Shown: piece after piece, positions 51,392-59,873 of the stretch | Numbering within the stretch: the first letter of the stretch is position 1 | Layout: the number at the start of each line of letters is the position of its first letter | Assembly (NCBI GenBank): GCA_902782465.1 | Contig: CACZNH010000007.1 | Span: forward strand, 117,687 to 181,686 | Reading direction: 5' to 3' | DNA: 64,000 nucleotides | From: an uncultured Bacteroidales bacterium | Lineage (GTDB): Bacteria; Bacteroidota; Bacteroidia; Bacteroidales; Muribaculaceae | Notes under the pieces: model-generated | The model's database searches: none | Seen by the model: the letters and a program-made list of their open reading frames with translations, nothing else | Told to the model about the DNA's origin: nothing | Position numbers and translations under genes: made by a program

Positions 51392-53772
51392 CAAGTAAGA
51401 TGACATTGCCCAGGCCCTTGCTGGTCTGGGCATTTTTATTATCGCTCCTGCCCATTCAGGGCCTGGCACGCGACCAGTGGGTCATTGGCGACAAGGCCTA
51501 CGAGGTGGACACGCTCGTCTTCCCGCATCTGGTGGGACCGGGAGTGACCGCCGCCAAGTTTGACCTGCCTGCCATGCCGCTCAAGGTGAGCGTTACCGAG
51601 ATGGACCTCACCAATCCGTATATCGTGATGGAGACCTGCCTGGGCGGCGAGAAGTCGGTGGCCACCGAGACGCCCGTCAAGATGGCGACGCGCAACACGC
51701 GACCGGGGCACGAAGTGGTGGCAGCCGTCAATGGCGATTTCTTCATGACCTCGCCCACCAACGAGGTGGGTCTGCCTGTGAGCGGTCAGGTGCGTGATGA
51801 CGAACTGGTGCTGAGCAGCCACAACCGCGCGTGTCTGGTGCTCGACGAGAACAACCGTCCCTACATCGACAGGTTGACCTTTACGGGCAGGGTGACGGGT
51901 GGAGAGCACTCCTTTGCCCTCAACCTGGTGAACCGCATGCGTTATGCCTACGAGAATATCGCCACCAACCAGTCGTTCCTGTTTACCTGCAGTTACGGCC
52001 CCGTGACCTACGACTCGTCCAATTCGGGCAAGATGGTGCTGCTGCGCCCCGCCGAGGGAGAATTCCGCTGGTTGGCCAACGGTATGGAGCACTGCGTCAT
52101 CGAGGACATCTTTGACGCACAGGGACAGACGCCCATCCCCGACGGCAAGGCCATCCTGTGGCTCAAGGGCACCTACGCCAACCAGACCGAATGGATGAAC
52201 GTGGGCGACGAACTGGATATCAGCTTCAAGCTCACGCTCAACAACGGCCCCCAGGATGTGAACATCCATCAGCTCATCGGTGGCAGCAACCACATCATTA
52301 TGCAAAACGGAGTGTTCAAGGAGGACTGGGCCGAGCGCCATCCGCGCACAGCCATCGGCTTCAATGCCGACAGCACCCGCCTCTACTTTGTCGTGGTCGA
52401 TGGCCGCCACATGACCTCGACAGGTGTCACCCTGCTGGAGATGAAGGGCATTTTCGATGCCTTGGGTGCCGTTAATGCTGTCAATCTGGACGGTGGCGGT
52501 TCCTCCTGTATGGTCGTCAACGATGAGGTGTTGAATCATCCCAGCGACGGCCCCGTGCGCGCCGTGGGCAATGGTTGCCTGCTCGTTTCGCTGGCTCCTG
52601 AGGATGATGAAATCGGCATCATCAGTTTTGAGCCGCGTTGCTTCAACCTGTCGATTGCGGCGACCACGTCGTTCAGCGTGTGGGGCTATAACCAGTATGG
52701 CGTCCTCAAGTCACGCGACCTGCAGGGCTGCACCTTCTCCTGCGACCCGCAGGTGGGTTATTTTGACGAAAGTGGTGCTTTCCATGCCTCGATAGAACCC
52801 GCCCAGGGCAACCTGTATGTGACCTATAACGGCATCACGGCAACGCAGCCCGTCACCATCATGGAGGCCCAGTGGCTGCTCGTGAGCGACAGCGTGGTCA
52901 TCGACCGTTTCCACCCCTATTCCATCAATATCAACGGCATCAGCGGCTATTCCCTCGACAAGGTGGACCCTGCTGTGGTGCCCTGGATGTCATGCGATGA
53001 GGCGGTCTGCACCGTCGATGAGCAGGGCATCATCACCGCTGTGGCCGATGGGCTGACCCACGTCGGCTCGGACCATCCCATGATGGCCGACTCGCTGCTG
53101 GTCAAGGTGGAGAACCCCAGGGCACGCATCACTACGGTCGAGAATGCTCCCATCGTTGCCGACACTTGGACCGTCGGCCAGAGCGGCGGCAACAGTCGCG
53201 TGGTGACAGGGCTGGACAATGGCCTGCAGATAGATTTCAACGGTGCTTCGTCCCGCAACCCTTACATCAAGATTTCCAAGGATTTGACATTTTGGGGCAT
53301 CCCCGACACGATTCGCCTGCGCATGGTGCCTGGCGACCTGACGCTCAAGGCGGTCAAAATCATGGTCGAGAATGCCTACGGCAACCGCACCGCACTGGAA
53401 TATCCCGTGCCTGATAACGTCGAGGGCATGGTGACCGTTGATGCTCCCGTGTCCGATCTGTGCGATGCCAGCGATATGGGCAGTTTTCCGCTGAAGTTGG
53501 TCTATTTCTATATCACCCATCAGGCAGCTACCGTGGGTCAGCCCTATAGCCTGAAGATACCCGGAATGGAACTGGTCTATACCGCGATGCCGCCCGAGGA
53601 GCCCGCTCTTCCGGGTGACGTCAACAGCGACGGTTCGGTCAATATCACTGACATCAACATCGTCATCGATGCCATCCTTGCCGGCAACTACCTCATCGCT
53701 GCCGACGTCAACCGTGACGGCACGGTCAACATCAGCGACATCAACACCCTCATCGCCATCATCCTTAGGTGA
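51388..53772 (+). CDS. Secreted phosphodiester glycosidase (NAGPA domain) with dockerin-like C-terminus
   Basis: A 794-residue exported enzyme (signal peptide cut near QGLAR). The NAGPA/DUF2233 domain spans about residues 85-405, with VVAAVNGDFFMTSPT, HPRTAIGFNAD, LYFVVVDGRH and NAVNLDGGGSSCMVV. This family includes the human uncovering enzyme, which removes GlcNAc from GlcNAc-1-phospho-mannose. Ig-like regions follow, then GDVNSDGSVNITDIN and ADVNRDGTVNISDIN at the end. It suggests that the locus acts on a glycan with sugar-1-phosphate bridges, such as a phosphomannan, teichoic-acid-like or capsular polymer. Coupled to the propeller-like gene upstream. Confidence 0.9.
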   Translation: MTSKMTLPRPLLVWAFLLSLLPIQGLARDQWVIGDKAYEVDTLVFPHLVGPGVTAAKFDLPAMPLKVSVTEMDLTNPYIVMETCLGGEKSVATETPVKMATRNTRPGHEVVAAVNGDFFMTSPTNEVGLPVSGQVRDDELVLSSHNRACLVLDENNRPYIDRLTFTGRVTGGEHSFALNLVNRMRYAYENIATNQSFLFTCSYGPVTYDSSNSGKMVLLRPAEGEFRWLANGMEHCVIEDIFDAQGQTPIPDGKAILWLKGTYANQTEWMNVGDELDISFKLTLNNGPQDVNIHQLIGGSNHIIMQNGVFKEDWAERHPRTAIGFNADSTRLYFVVVDGRHMTSTGVTLLEMKGIFDALGAVNAVNLDGGGSSCMVVNDEVLNHPSDGPVRAVGNGCLLVSLAPEDDEIGIISFEPRCFNLSIAATTSFSVWGYNQYGVLKSRDLQGCTFSCDPQVGYFDESGAFHASIEPAQGNLYVTYNGITATQPVTIMEAQWLLVSDSVVIDRFHPYSININGISGYSLDKVDPAVVPWMSCDEAVCTVDEQGIITAVADGLTHVGSDHPMMADSLLVKVENPRARITTVENAPIVADTWTVGQSGGNSRVVTGLDNGLQIDFNGASSRNPYIKISKDLTFWGIPDTIRLRMVPGDLTLKAVKIMVENAYGNRTALEYPVPDNVEGMVTVDAPVSDLCDASDMGSFPLKLVYFYITHQAATVGQPYSLKIPGMELVYTAMPPEEPALPGDVNSDGSVNITDINIVIDAILAGNYLIAADVNRDGTVNISDINTLIAIILR

Positions 53773-53871
53773 GTTTTAAGTTGTAAGTTTTAAGTTGTAA
53801 GTACGATTACTACCGCCTAAAGAGTATCCAGGCGAAGGTATCATTACTTAAAACTTAAAACTTAAAACTCT
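53772..53871. repeat. Palindromic element, family C, copy 3, between convergent genes
   Basis: TTTTAAG-type left arm, core hairpin CGCCT (53814-53818) and AGGCG (53830-53834), and a right arm of ACTTAAA units. It separates convergent genes and could end both transcripts. Confidence 0.85.
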
Positions 53872-54784
53872 AGTCTGGATGATTGACGACGAGCCAGACG
53901 CCGGTGAAGATGAGGGCGGCGGCCACGGCGTGCATCCATTGCGGTGCGGCGATGCCCATGGCCATACTCGCCACCACGGCGACAAACGGCTGCACATAAT
54001 TATATACGCTCACCGTCGTGGGCAGCAACCGCCGTTGGGCAAACACCACCAGCAGGAAGGTGCAGAACGTCGCTATGCCCACAATATAGAATATTTCGCT
54101 TGCAGTCTTAACACTGATTCCGGCCCAGTCAATCTCCAGAATGTGGGGTAGGGTAATGGGCAGAATAAACAGGCAGGCAAAGGTGAAGGCCCACTTGTTG
54201 AACGTGAAGGCGTCATATTTGCGGATGACCCGGGAATAATGTGTCAGATAAAAGGCATAGCCCACCTGTGAAATCAGGATGATGATGTCACCGCGAATAT
54301 CTGTCGGTCTGCCGTCGCCCTGGGTAGTGTGGGTAATCAGCAGGAAGGCACCTGTGAAGCCCAAGATGATGCCCAGCGCCCGCCGTGGCGTGATGCGCTG
54401 ATGCAGCAGGATGGACGACAGGATAAGGGTGAAAATGGGCATCGTCGTCAACTCGATGGTTCCGTTGATGGGCGAGGTGAAACTCAGGCCCATGATATAT
54501 CCGCCTTGAGCCAGCGCAAAGCCAAAGAATCCAGCACCGGCTATCTTGAGGATGTCGCGACGCTCGATGCGCTGCTGCGGCACGACGAGTGACCCCAGCC
54601 AAAAGAGCAACGCCGCCCCTAAGATGCGAAACGCCACCAGCTGTGGCCCCGTGATGCCACCACGGGTAAGCACGTCCTTAGAGAACGTCGCCATCACCCC
54701 GAACAGCACCATAGCCAGCAGCATCGCCCCATGCGCCCGCCAGTCCTTACTATCCTGTCTTGTGTTATCAGTGTCTATTTTCAC
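53870..54784 (-). CDS. EamA/DMT family transporter
   Basis: A 304-residue inner-membrane protein with ten predicted membrane helices in two EamA repeats (AMLLAMVLFGVMATFSKDVL; LGIILGFTGAFLLITH). Such proteins export or import small metabolites; the substrate is unknown. The GTG start at 54784 lies just at the predicted transcript start given by TAATTTTG at 54789-54796, so translation either is leaderless or begins at the in-frame ATG at 54724, just before the first helix. Confidence 0.9.
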   Translation of the reverse strand: MKIDTDNTRQDSKDWRAHGAMLLAMVLFGVMATFSKDVLTRGGITGPQLVAFRILGAALLFWLGSLVVPQQRIERRDILKIAGAGFFGFALAQGGYIMGLSFTSPINGTIELTTMPIFTLILSSILLHQRITPRRALGIILGFTGAFLLITHTTQGDGRPTDIRGDIIILISQVGYAFYLTHYSRVIRKYDAFTFNKWAFTFACLFILPITLPHILEIDWAGISVKTASEIFYIVGIATFCTFLLVVFAQRRLLPTTVSVYNYVQPFVAVVASMAMGIAAPQWMHAVAAALIFTGVWLVVNHPD

Positions 54785-54788
54785 ACTG

Positions 54789-54796
54789 CAAAATTA
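54789..54796 (-). promoter_or_regulatory. -7 box of the EamA gene promoter
   Basis: On the minus strand TAATTTTG ends five bases before the GTG at 54784. No clear -33 box was seen. Confidence 0.5.
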
Positions 54797-54812
54797 CAAT
54801 GTTTTGCTGATA

Positions 54813-56777
54813 TTAGGTGTCACGTTTGTTTCTCTTTTCCTGATATGGGGTAACAAAATCGTCGAGGTTGCTGACGCCCAGTTTCTTGGCAATCTGCACT
54901 TTTTTGTTCGAGATGGTGACGATGTGCTTGTAATTCATGCACACCATGATGGCTGTTCTGGAAAAACCGCAGCAGTAAAGGGCGATAAAATTCAATTCAT
55001 CCTCGCGTAGGGTTTCGCCTGCTTGCTGTTGCGCCTTAATCAAGATGTTGTCATACAAATCGTTAACCAGCGACTGCAGGTTGCTCCAATAGGTTGTCGA
55101 GTCTTTCTTTTCCTGTATCGTCATCAGCGAGTTGAATTTCTTTGAAAAGGCATTGCCATCCAATTCATATGCCCACTGCATCAACTGCCGAACAACTTCT
55201 ATTTGGCCATCAAGAATTGACAAGATTTCATCAGACTGTCCTTTTCTGTGTTCCAGTTCCGTCAACCGCTCATTCAACTCGGCCCTTTCACGTTCTTTGC
55301 CTTCAAGTTCATCCTTTACTATACTAATCTGGTCATTCAAGTGTGATATGCTCTGACGAGAAAACTCTGCATTTTTTTCATAATTCTCTCGTTCAGATTC
55401 CATGTCTATCAATCGCTGATGCGCGGCATCGATTTCCTTATTCAGCCTTTTAATCGTAGATGTTGCTTGATTCATATCCTCCTCGTAACCGCTAAGCGTC
55501 ACTTGAATCTGCTGAAGGCTGTTCACTGAACTGTCCAAATCAGCTCTGAGAGATTCAAATTCATGTTCTTTGTTACGCAGCCTGGTACGATATCCCAAAG
55601 CGATAGATAATAGTCCAAATCCTATTGCCGATAACACGGCAAGGGCTAACCAAGTATTTTTGAGATTAGAACGCAATTTTTCATTTTGCAATTCTTCTTC
55701 TTTCAGGTCATATCTTTTCTCGATTGACAGTAACCTGTGAGTGAAACTGTTGACCAAGGACGAATCCTCAAGGTCTATTGATTTTTTGTAATCAGCAAAT
55801 GCTTGTGAATAATCACCATTATGATAGTTGATACTAGATAATACTTTATAATATAGGATACTGTCAGCACTGGATGTCATTCTGGGGGCATTCTTGAGAT
55901 AATGGATACAAGAGTCCGGCTGATGGAGTTTAAGATAGGCGAAAGCTGCCGCAAAATGAGCTCTAGGATGGTCAATCTGAATGGGGTCAACCGACGAGAT
56001 AGCCTTCAGGGCGTCTTCCTTGGCCTTCTGGTAGTCGCCAGCTGTATAGGCATAGTATTGGGCGCGGCAGGTATAGGTCATGAATTGCGCATAACGTTCC
56101 AATGGCACGGTATTCGCTAAATCAATAGCCTCATTAATATAATGTAATGCACTATCTGTTTTCTCTTTTCGGTCGCTTAACAATCCTCCAATTTCTGTCA
56201 GACATAGAATCTTAGAATAATCATCTCCCAACCGTTCATATAATTTCAAGGCCTCTTGGAACTTCTTGACAGCAATGTTTTTCGCTCCAGCTATGTGAGT
56301 CTTATACAGATAGCCCAATCTTAATTTAGCATAAGCCTGATCAGATAATTCGGATTTTGCAGTAGCTCGTTCGGCTTTATGGTAGCAGATGACAGCTTTG
56401 TTGAAGTCGCCCAGTTCTTCATTGATACAACCTTGATATACCAATGCGCGAACATATTTTTCTACATCATCGGACTGGCTGTAATAATTCACTGCCAGGT
56501 TGATTATTGAGTCGTTGTTTGCCCGTATATGGCTCTCGTATCTCGCTTGGGTGTGCAACAGGTTGTAATAAGCCTGTTCAACTTTAGAGAATTTGCCTTG
56601 GTCAAAGTTCTGTAGAGTGTCTAATGCTTGATGGAATTGGTTTCTCACCAACAAAGAATCCACTGATGCCAATGATCTCATATTGTTAGGATGAGAGCAC
56701 AAAAATATCATTACCGTGATGATGGTAACGACAGTAAATGCCACCAGCTTTTTATTATAAACATTGGTTGTAATCAT
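54813..56777 (-). CDS. Membrane-anchored TPR / coiled-coil / helix-turn-helix regulator
   Basis: A 654-residue protein of a layout common in Bacteroidetes. An N-terminal membrane segment (about residues 10-27) is followed by TPR-like helical repeats (to about 345; YVRALVYQGCINEELGDFNKAVICYHKAER is one). A second membrane helix (NTWLALAVLSAIGFGLLSIAL, about 371-391) and a long coiled coil (about 400-520) precede a C-terminal domain with ELNFIALYCCGFSRTAIMVCMNYKHIVTISNKKVQIAKKLG (about 590-635), which resembles a LuxR-type helix-turn-helix. The TPR part should face the periplasm and the HTH part the cytoplasm. It may control the divergent lipoprotein genes; this is inference. Confidence 0.82.
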   Translation of the reverse strand: MITTNVYNKKLVAFTVVTIITVMIFLCSHPNNMRSLASVDSLLVRNQFHQALDTLQNFDQGKFSKVEQAYYNLLHTQARYESHIRANNDSIINLAVNYYSQSDDVEKYVRALVYQGCINEELGDFNKAVICYHKAERATAKSELSDQAYAKLRLGYLYKTHIAGAKNIAVKKFQEALKLYERLGDDYSKILCLTEIGGLLSDRKEKTDSALHYINEAIDLANTVPLERYAQFMTYTCRAQYYAYTAGDYQKAKEDALKAISSVDPIQIDHPRAHFAAAFAYLKLHQPDSCIHYLKNAPRMTSSADSILYYKVLSSINYHNGDYSQAFADYKKSIDLEDSSLVNSFTHRLLSIEKRYDLKEEELQNEKLRSNLKNTWLALAVLSAIGFGLLSIALGYRTRLRNKEHEFESLRADLDSSVNSLQQIQVTLSGYEEDMNQATSTIKRLNKEIDAAHQRLIDMESERENYEKNAEFSRQSISHLNDQISIVKDELEGKERERAELNERLTELEHRKGQSDEILSILDGQIEVVRQLMQWAYELDGNAFSKKFNSLMTIQEKKDSTTYWSNLQSLVNDLYDNILIKAQQQAGETLREDELNFIALYCCGFSRTAIMVCMNYKHIVTISNKKVQIAKKLGVSNLDDFVTPYQEKRNKRDT

Positions 56778-56812
56778 TGCTACAGCCTCTCTTTTAAGGA
56801 GTATTTCAGATG

Positions 56813-56820
56813 CAAAATTA
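56813..56820 (-). promoter_or_regulatory. -7 box of the TPR regulator gene promoter
   Basis: On the minus strand TAATTTTG lies 36 bases before the ATG. Confidence 0.55.
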
Positions 56821-56960
56821 ACTAAAAAACAAGTCCATTTTTTAATGTTTAGCCCATATTAACTTTTATTTTTGCAATGCTCTGTATTCCAGTGAATTAT
56901 AGCCTCTCAAATTAACTGTAGATTATCTGGTATTTTGGTAAATTTCATTATTTGTTGTAG

Positions 56961-56968
56961 TAATTTTG
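56961..56968 (+). promoter_or_regulatory. -7 box upstream of the decayed FISUMP-like lipoprotein
   Basis: TAATTTTG at 56961-56968 with a possible TTTG at 56934-56937 (spacer 23, longer than usual). The divergent gap 56821-57015 is otherwise AT-rich and holds no repeat arrays. Confidence 0.5.
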
Positions 56969-57015
56969 CATCGGTAAGAAACAGCATTTATTAACCCCTA
57001 TTAGATGATATTGTT

Positions 57016-57422
57016 ATGAAGGCTTACAAAAACTTATTTGGAATAATTGCCATCCTGCTGATGGCGATAGGGTGCGGCAAAGATGACGGACCCGATGTCA
57101 AAATTGAACCGCCAGTGTTTAATCTTCAAAAGTCGAGTGCTGTAGAGGCAGTGGACTTGGGCCTGTCAGTCTTGTGGTCAAACTGCAATATGGGCGCCAG
57201 TTCACCTAGGGACTATGGCGGCTATTTGCGTGGGGCGACCCTACGGGGTCACTTTGGTCAGGTGAGGGCATTGCCTATAACGATAAAGGCTATACCTGGA
57301 GCACCGAAAACTATGGTGGCAACATACCGCCAGCCGACATCAGCAGCACTGAACTGGATGTCGTAACAACACATTTGTTCACGACAAATAATACGACAGG
57401 AAATGATAAAAAATACAGTTAA
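57016..57422 (+). pseudogene. Decayed lipoprotein with FISUMP-like domain (frameshift and truncation)
   Basis: A lipoprotein start (LLMAIGC, C20) leads within about 35 residues into VEAVDLGLSVLWSNCNMGA, the beginning of the FISUMP-like domain seen in the two genes downstream. At about 57225-57228 the frame breaks: the expected YYAWGD continues as AWGDPTGSLWSGEGIAYNDKGY in the next frame, consistent with loss of one base. That frame then reads GNIPPADISSTELDVV and departs from its paralogues, ending at 57422 without the MNWGDGWRMPTYEEA half. The N-terminal domain of the paralogues is also missing. Reading the first frame alone gives a meaningless end at 57366. Confidence 0.8.
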
Positions 57423-57432
57423 CGAACGTTAA
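57419..57432. promoter_or_regulatory. Palindrome TTAACGaaCGTTAA upstream of the FISUMP-like lipoprotein pair
   Basis: TTAACG and CGTTAA flank two bases, just at the end of the pseudogene and about 120 bases before the next lipoprotein start. A run of seven G follows at 57436-57442. It could be a regulator site; there is no independent support. Confidence 0.3.
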
Positions 57433-57552
57433 AACGGGGGGGTAAATAAACCGATTTTGTAAAAATAGTCTAATAAACAGATGTCAAACGATAGATTGTT
57501 CTAACGTGGATGGCTATTACCGATTTTTATTAACCCCTTATAATCCAAAAAG

Positions 57553-58707
57553 ATGATGAAAGATTACAAGAAAATAATCATAGGGCTTGTTACCATCATG
57601 ATGGTTATGGCCAGTGCATGTGGGGATAAAAGCGATGAGCCTGTTGAGGAATATAAATATTACATTTTGATTCAGTCCCAAGTACCACTTGAATTAAAGG
57701 ATCAAACTGATGAGCAGGGCACCCAAGTTCATGTTCATGGTCCGTATGATATGATGTCCAGAACAATCAAGCGCATGAAGGAGGTTGTGGCAGAGTATGA
57801 GTCGCAACTGCAAACGACCGAAATCGAAGCAACACTGTTTACAACGTGCGACAGCATCTACAATTCATACGAGGAGGCCTATCCTCAGTATCAAGGAGAA
57901 ATCGTTTGTTATGTTCAGATTGTGCGCAGCAGGATGGTAAACGGGGCATCCCGTGAGGGGACGACACTCAAGACCTATTATTTCCGTGCCTACAATTATG
58001 AGAATCAAAATGAACAAGAGACACCACCATCATACTCAAAAATTGAGAAGCCTGAAGTACTGAAAGCAGTTGATTTGGGCTTGTCGGTTATGTGGGCCAA
58101 TTGCAATCTAGGTTCCAAATACATTGACGGCTATGGCGGTCTCTATGCTTGGGGAGACACTACTGGGGTGCTGTTTTCTGGAGCAGGTATCACCGTTGAT
58201 AATAATACCAATACTTACACGTCATGGAATACTGAGAACTATGGCGGCATGAATCCGCCTGCCGACATCAGTGGCACTGAACTGGATATCGTAGCCATGA
58301 ACTGGGGTGACGGTTGGCGCATGCCCACCTATGAAGAAGCCCAGGAACTGTGCGAGAAATGCGAGTGGAAACTCTGCTCGAATCGTGACATCAAATGGTA
58401 TGAAGTAATTGGCCCCAACGGCAACAGTATCATTATGCCGCTGGCTGGAGTCTATGGTGACAACCCCTATACTAGAGAACGCTTCCATGTAGGCCCCTAT
58501 TCAGTCAATGTGGCTGGTTATTATTGGACATCAACCATATGCTCAACACCTGGAACTGCAGAACAACGCGGCTATGGAGTCAATAGCGATATACCGACTG
58601 CCTGGATGTTCAATTTCAGACCAACTCAAAGTAACCAGGACATCTCCATAATGTTTGGTGATCAACTGCGTGCCATGCACCTGTCTATCCGTCCGGTGCA
58701 CGACTAA
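57553..58707 (+). CDS. Lipoprotein with novel N-terminal domain and FISUMP-like C-terminal domain (paralogue 1)
   Basis: A 384-residue lipoprotein (VMASAC, C23). Residues about 33-155 form a domain shared with the next gene (YYILIQSQVPLEL, EQGTQVH, DMMSRTIKRMKEV, CDSIYNSYEEAYP) that I do not recognise. Residues about 170-384 resemble the Fibrobacter major paralogous (FISUMP)/DUF1566-type lectin-like domain: VDLGLSVMWANCNLGS, LYAWGDT, MNWGDGWRMPTYEEAQEL, GPNGNSIIMPLAGV, YYWTSTI and RAMHLSIRPVHD. Probably a surface-exposed binding protein. The ATG three bases downstream is an equally possible start. Confidence 0.82.
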   Translation: MMKDYKKIIIGLVTIMMVMASACGDKSDEPVEEYKYYILIQSQVPLELKDQTDEQGTQVHVHGPYDMMSRTIKRMKEVVAEYESQLQTTEIEATLFTTCDSIYNSYEEAYPQYQGEIVCYVQIVRSRMVNGASREGTTLKTYYFRAYNYENQNEQETPPSYSKIEKPEVLKAVDLGLSVMWANCNLGSKYIDGYGGLYAWGDTTGVLFSGAGITVDNNTNTYTSWNTENYGGMNPPADISGTELDIVAMNWGDGWRMPTYEEAQELCEKCEWKLCSNRDIKWYEVIGPNGNSIIMPLAGVYGDNPYTRERFHVGPYSVNVAGYYWTSTICSTPGTAEQRGYGVNSDIPTAWMFNFRPTQSNQDISIMFGDQLRAMHLSIRPVHD

Positions 58708-58745
58708 TATTAATAGGATTATAAACACTAATAAAATAGAAAAAT

Positions 58746-59864
58746 ATGAAAACGTACTATTCATTATTCTTGATGCTGTCCTTCCTTGTGACAGCAATAG
58801 GATGCAGCAAGGACGAGCCGGGGGACCTGGTTGACAGTTACTACCTGGACATCCAGTCTATGGTCGCCTTGAACCTTGATGACGACGATGAGGAGCAGGG
58901 CACGATGCCGGACAATGGCCATGCTGACGTATTATCCAAGACCATCCGCAAAATGAAAGACGCCCTTGCAGCGGCAACTTCTGAGCAGAGCAGTCGCCAA
59001 GCCAATGATGCGGCGGCCATGAAGGCGTGTGACGAAATCTATAATGAATATGCCAAAGCCTACGCCGGGAGTAAAGGCGTTACCGTCTGCACAGTTAAGG
59101 TTATCCGCCGCAAGCAGGTCGATCAGGTAAGGCAAGAGATTGTCACCTTGAGGACATATCCTTTTTGGATTGTCGAAGTTGACCCTGACCCCTTGCCCAC
59201 GGAAAAAATTGAGAAACCCGAGATTCTGGAACAGGTGGATCTGGGGCTGTCGGTCAATTGGGCCAACTGCAACCTGGCAGCCAAGCAGATAGAGGACTAC
59301 GGCGCCTATTATGCCTGGGGCGACCCCACGGGCAAGCTCTGGTCGGCCGACGGCATCGGTTACAACACCAAGGGCTACACATGGAAGAGCGAGGATTATG
59401 GCGGCGTGAATCCGCCTGCCGACATCAGTGGCACCCAGCTGGATATCGTGACCATGAACTGGGAAGACGGTTGGCGCATGCCCACCTATGAAGAAGCCAA
59501 GGAATTGAAAGAAAAATGCCAGTGGATGCTGCGTTCACACGGTGACATCAAGTGGTTTGAGGTCATCGGCCCCAACGGCAACAGCATCGTTATGCCGCTG
59601 ACAGGATTCTTGGGTGATGATTTGGGCGGCGACCGCTTCCACACGGGCTCCCATGGTGTGAATCAGACAGGTTACTACTGGACATCAACCATCTGCCCGA
59701 CACCGTTGACAACCGAGCAGCGCGGCTATGGAATCAATGATGGTGTTGCCACGGCCTGGCTGATGTATTGCATGGGTGGTCAAGATGACTCAGACAGTCA
59801 CATCGGCTTCATTGATGAACTCCGAGCCATGCACAGGGCCATCCGCCCCGTCCACGACAAGTAA
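58746..59864 (+). CDS. Lipoprotein with novel N-terminal domain and FISUMP-like C-terminal domain (paralogue 2)
   Basis: A 372-residue paralogue of the preceding gene, 38 bases downstream and probably in the same operon. Lipobox VTAIGC (C20). The N-terminal domain is diverged (YYLDIQSMVALNLDDDDEEQGT; DVLSKTIRKMKDAL; CDEIYNEYAKAYAG), while the C-terminal domain is close (VDLGLSVNWANCNLAA, YYAWGDPTG, MNWEDGWRMPTYEEAKEL, GPNGNSIVMPLTG, RAMHRAIRPVHDK). The two copies suggest tandem duplication followed by divergence of the exposed N-terminal half. Confidence 0.82.
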   Translation: MKTYYSLFLMLSFLVTAIGCSKDEPGDLVDSYYLDIQSMVALNLDDDDEEQGTMPDNGHADVLSKTIRKMKDALAAATSEQSSRQANDAAAMKACDEIYNEYAKAYAGSKGVTVCTVKVIRRKQVDQVRQEIVTLRTYPFWIVEVDPDPLPTEKIEKPEILEQVDLGLSVNWANCNLAAKQIEDYGAYYAWGDPTGKLWSADGIGYNTKGYTWKSEDYGGVNPPADISGTQLDIVTMNWEDGWRMPTYEEAKELKEKCQWMLRSHGDIKWFEVIGPNGNSIVMPLTGFLGDDLGGDRFHTGSHGVNQTGYYWTSTICPTPLTTEQRGYGINDGVATAWLMYCMGGQDDSDSHIGFIDELRAMHRAIRPVHDK

Positions 59865-59873
59865 AATTCAAAA

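Noticed and set aside
24139-53772. A cellulosome
   Set aside because: There are dockerin-like tails but no cohesin or scaffoldin, and no cellulase-type catalytic domains in the window.
57436-57442. Run of seven G as a phase-variable tract
   Set aside because: It lies in a non-coding gap well upstream of the next gene and outside any visible promoter spacer; a single short run is weak evidence.
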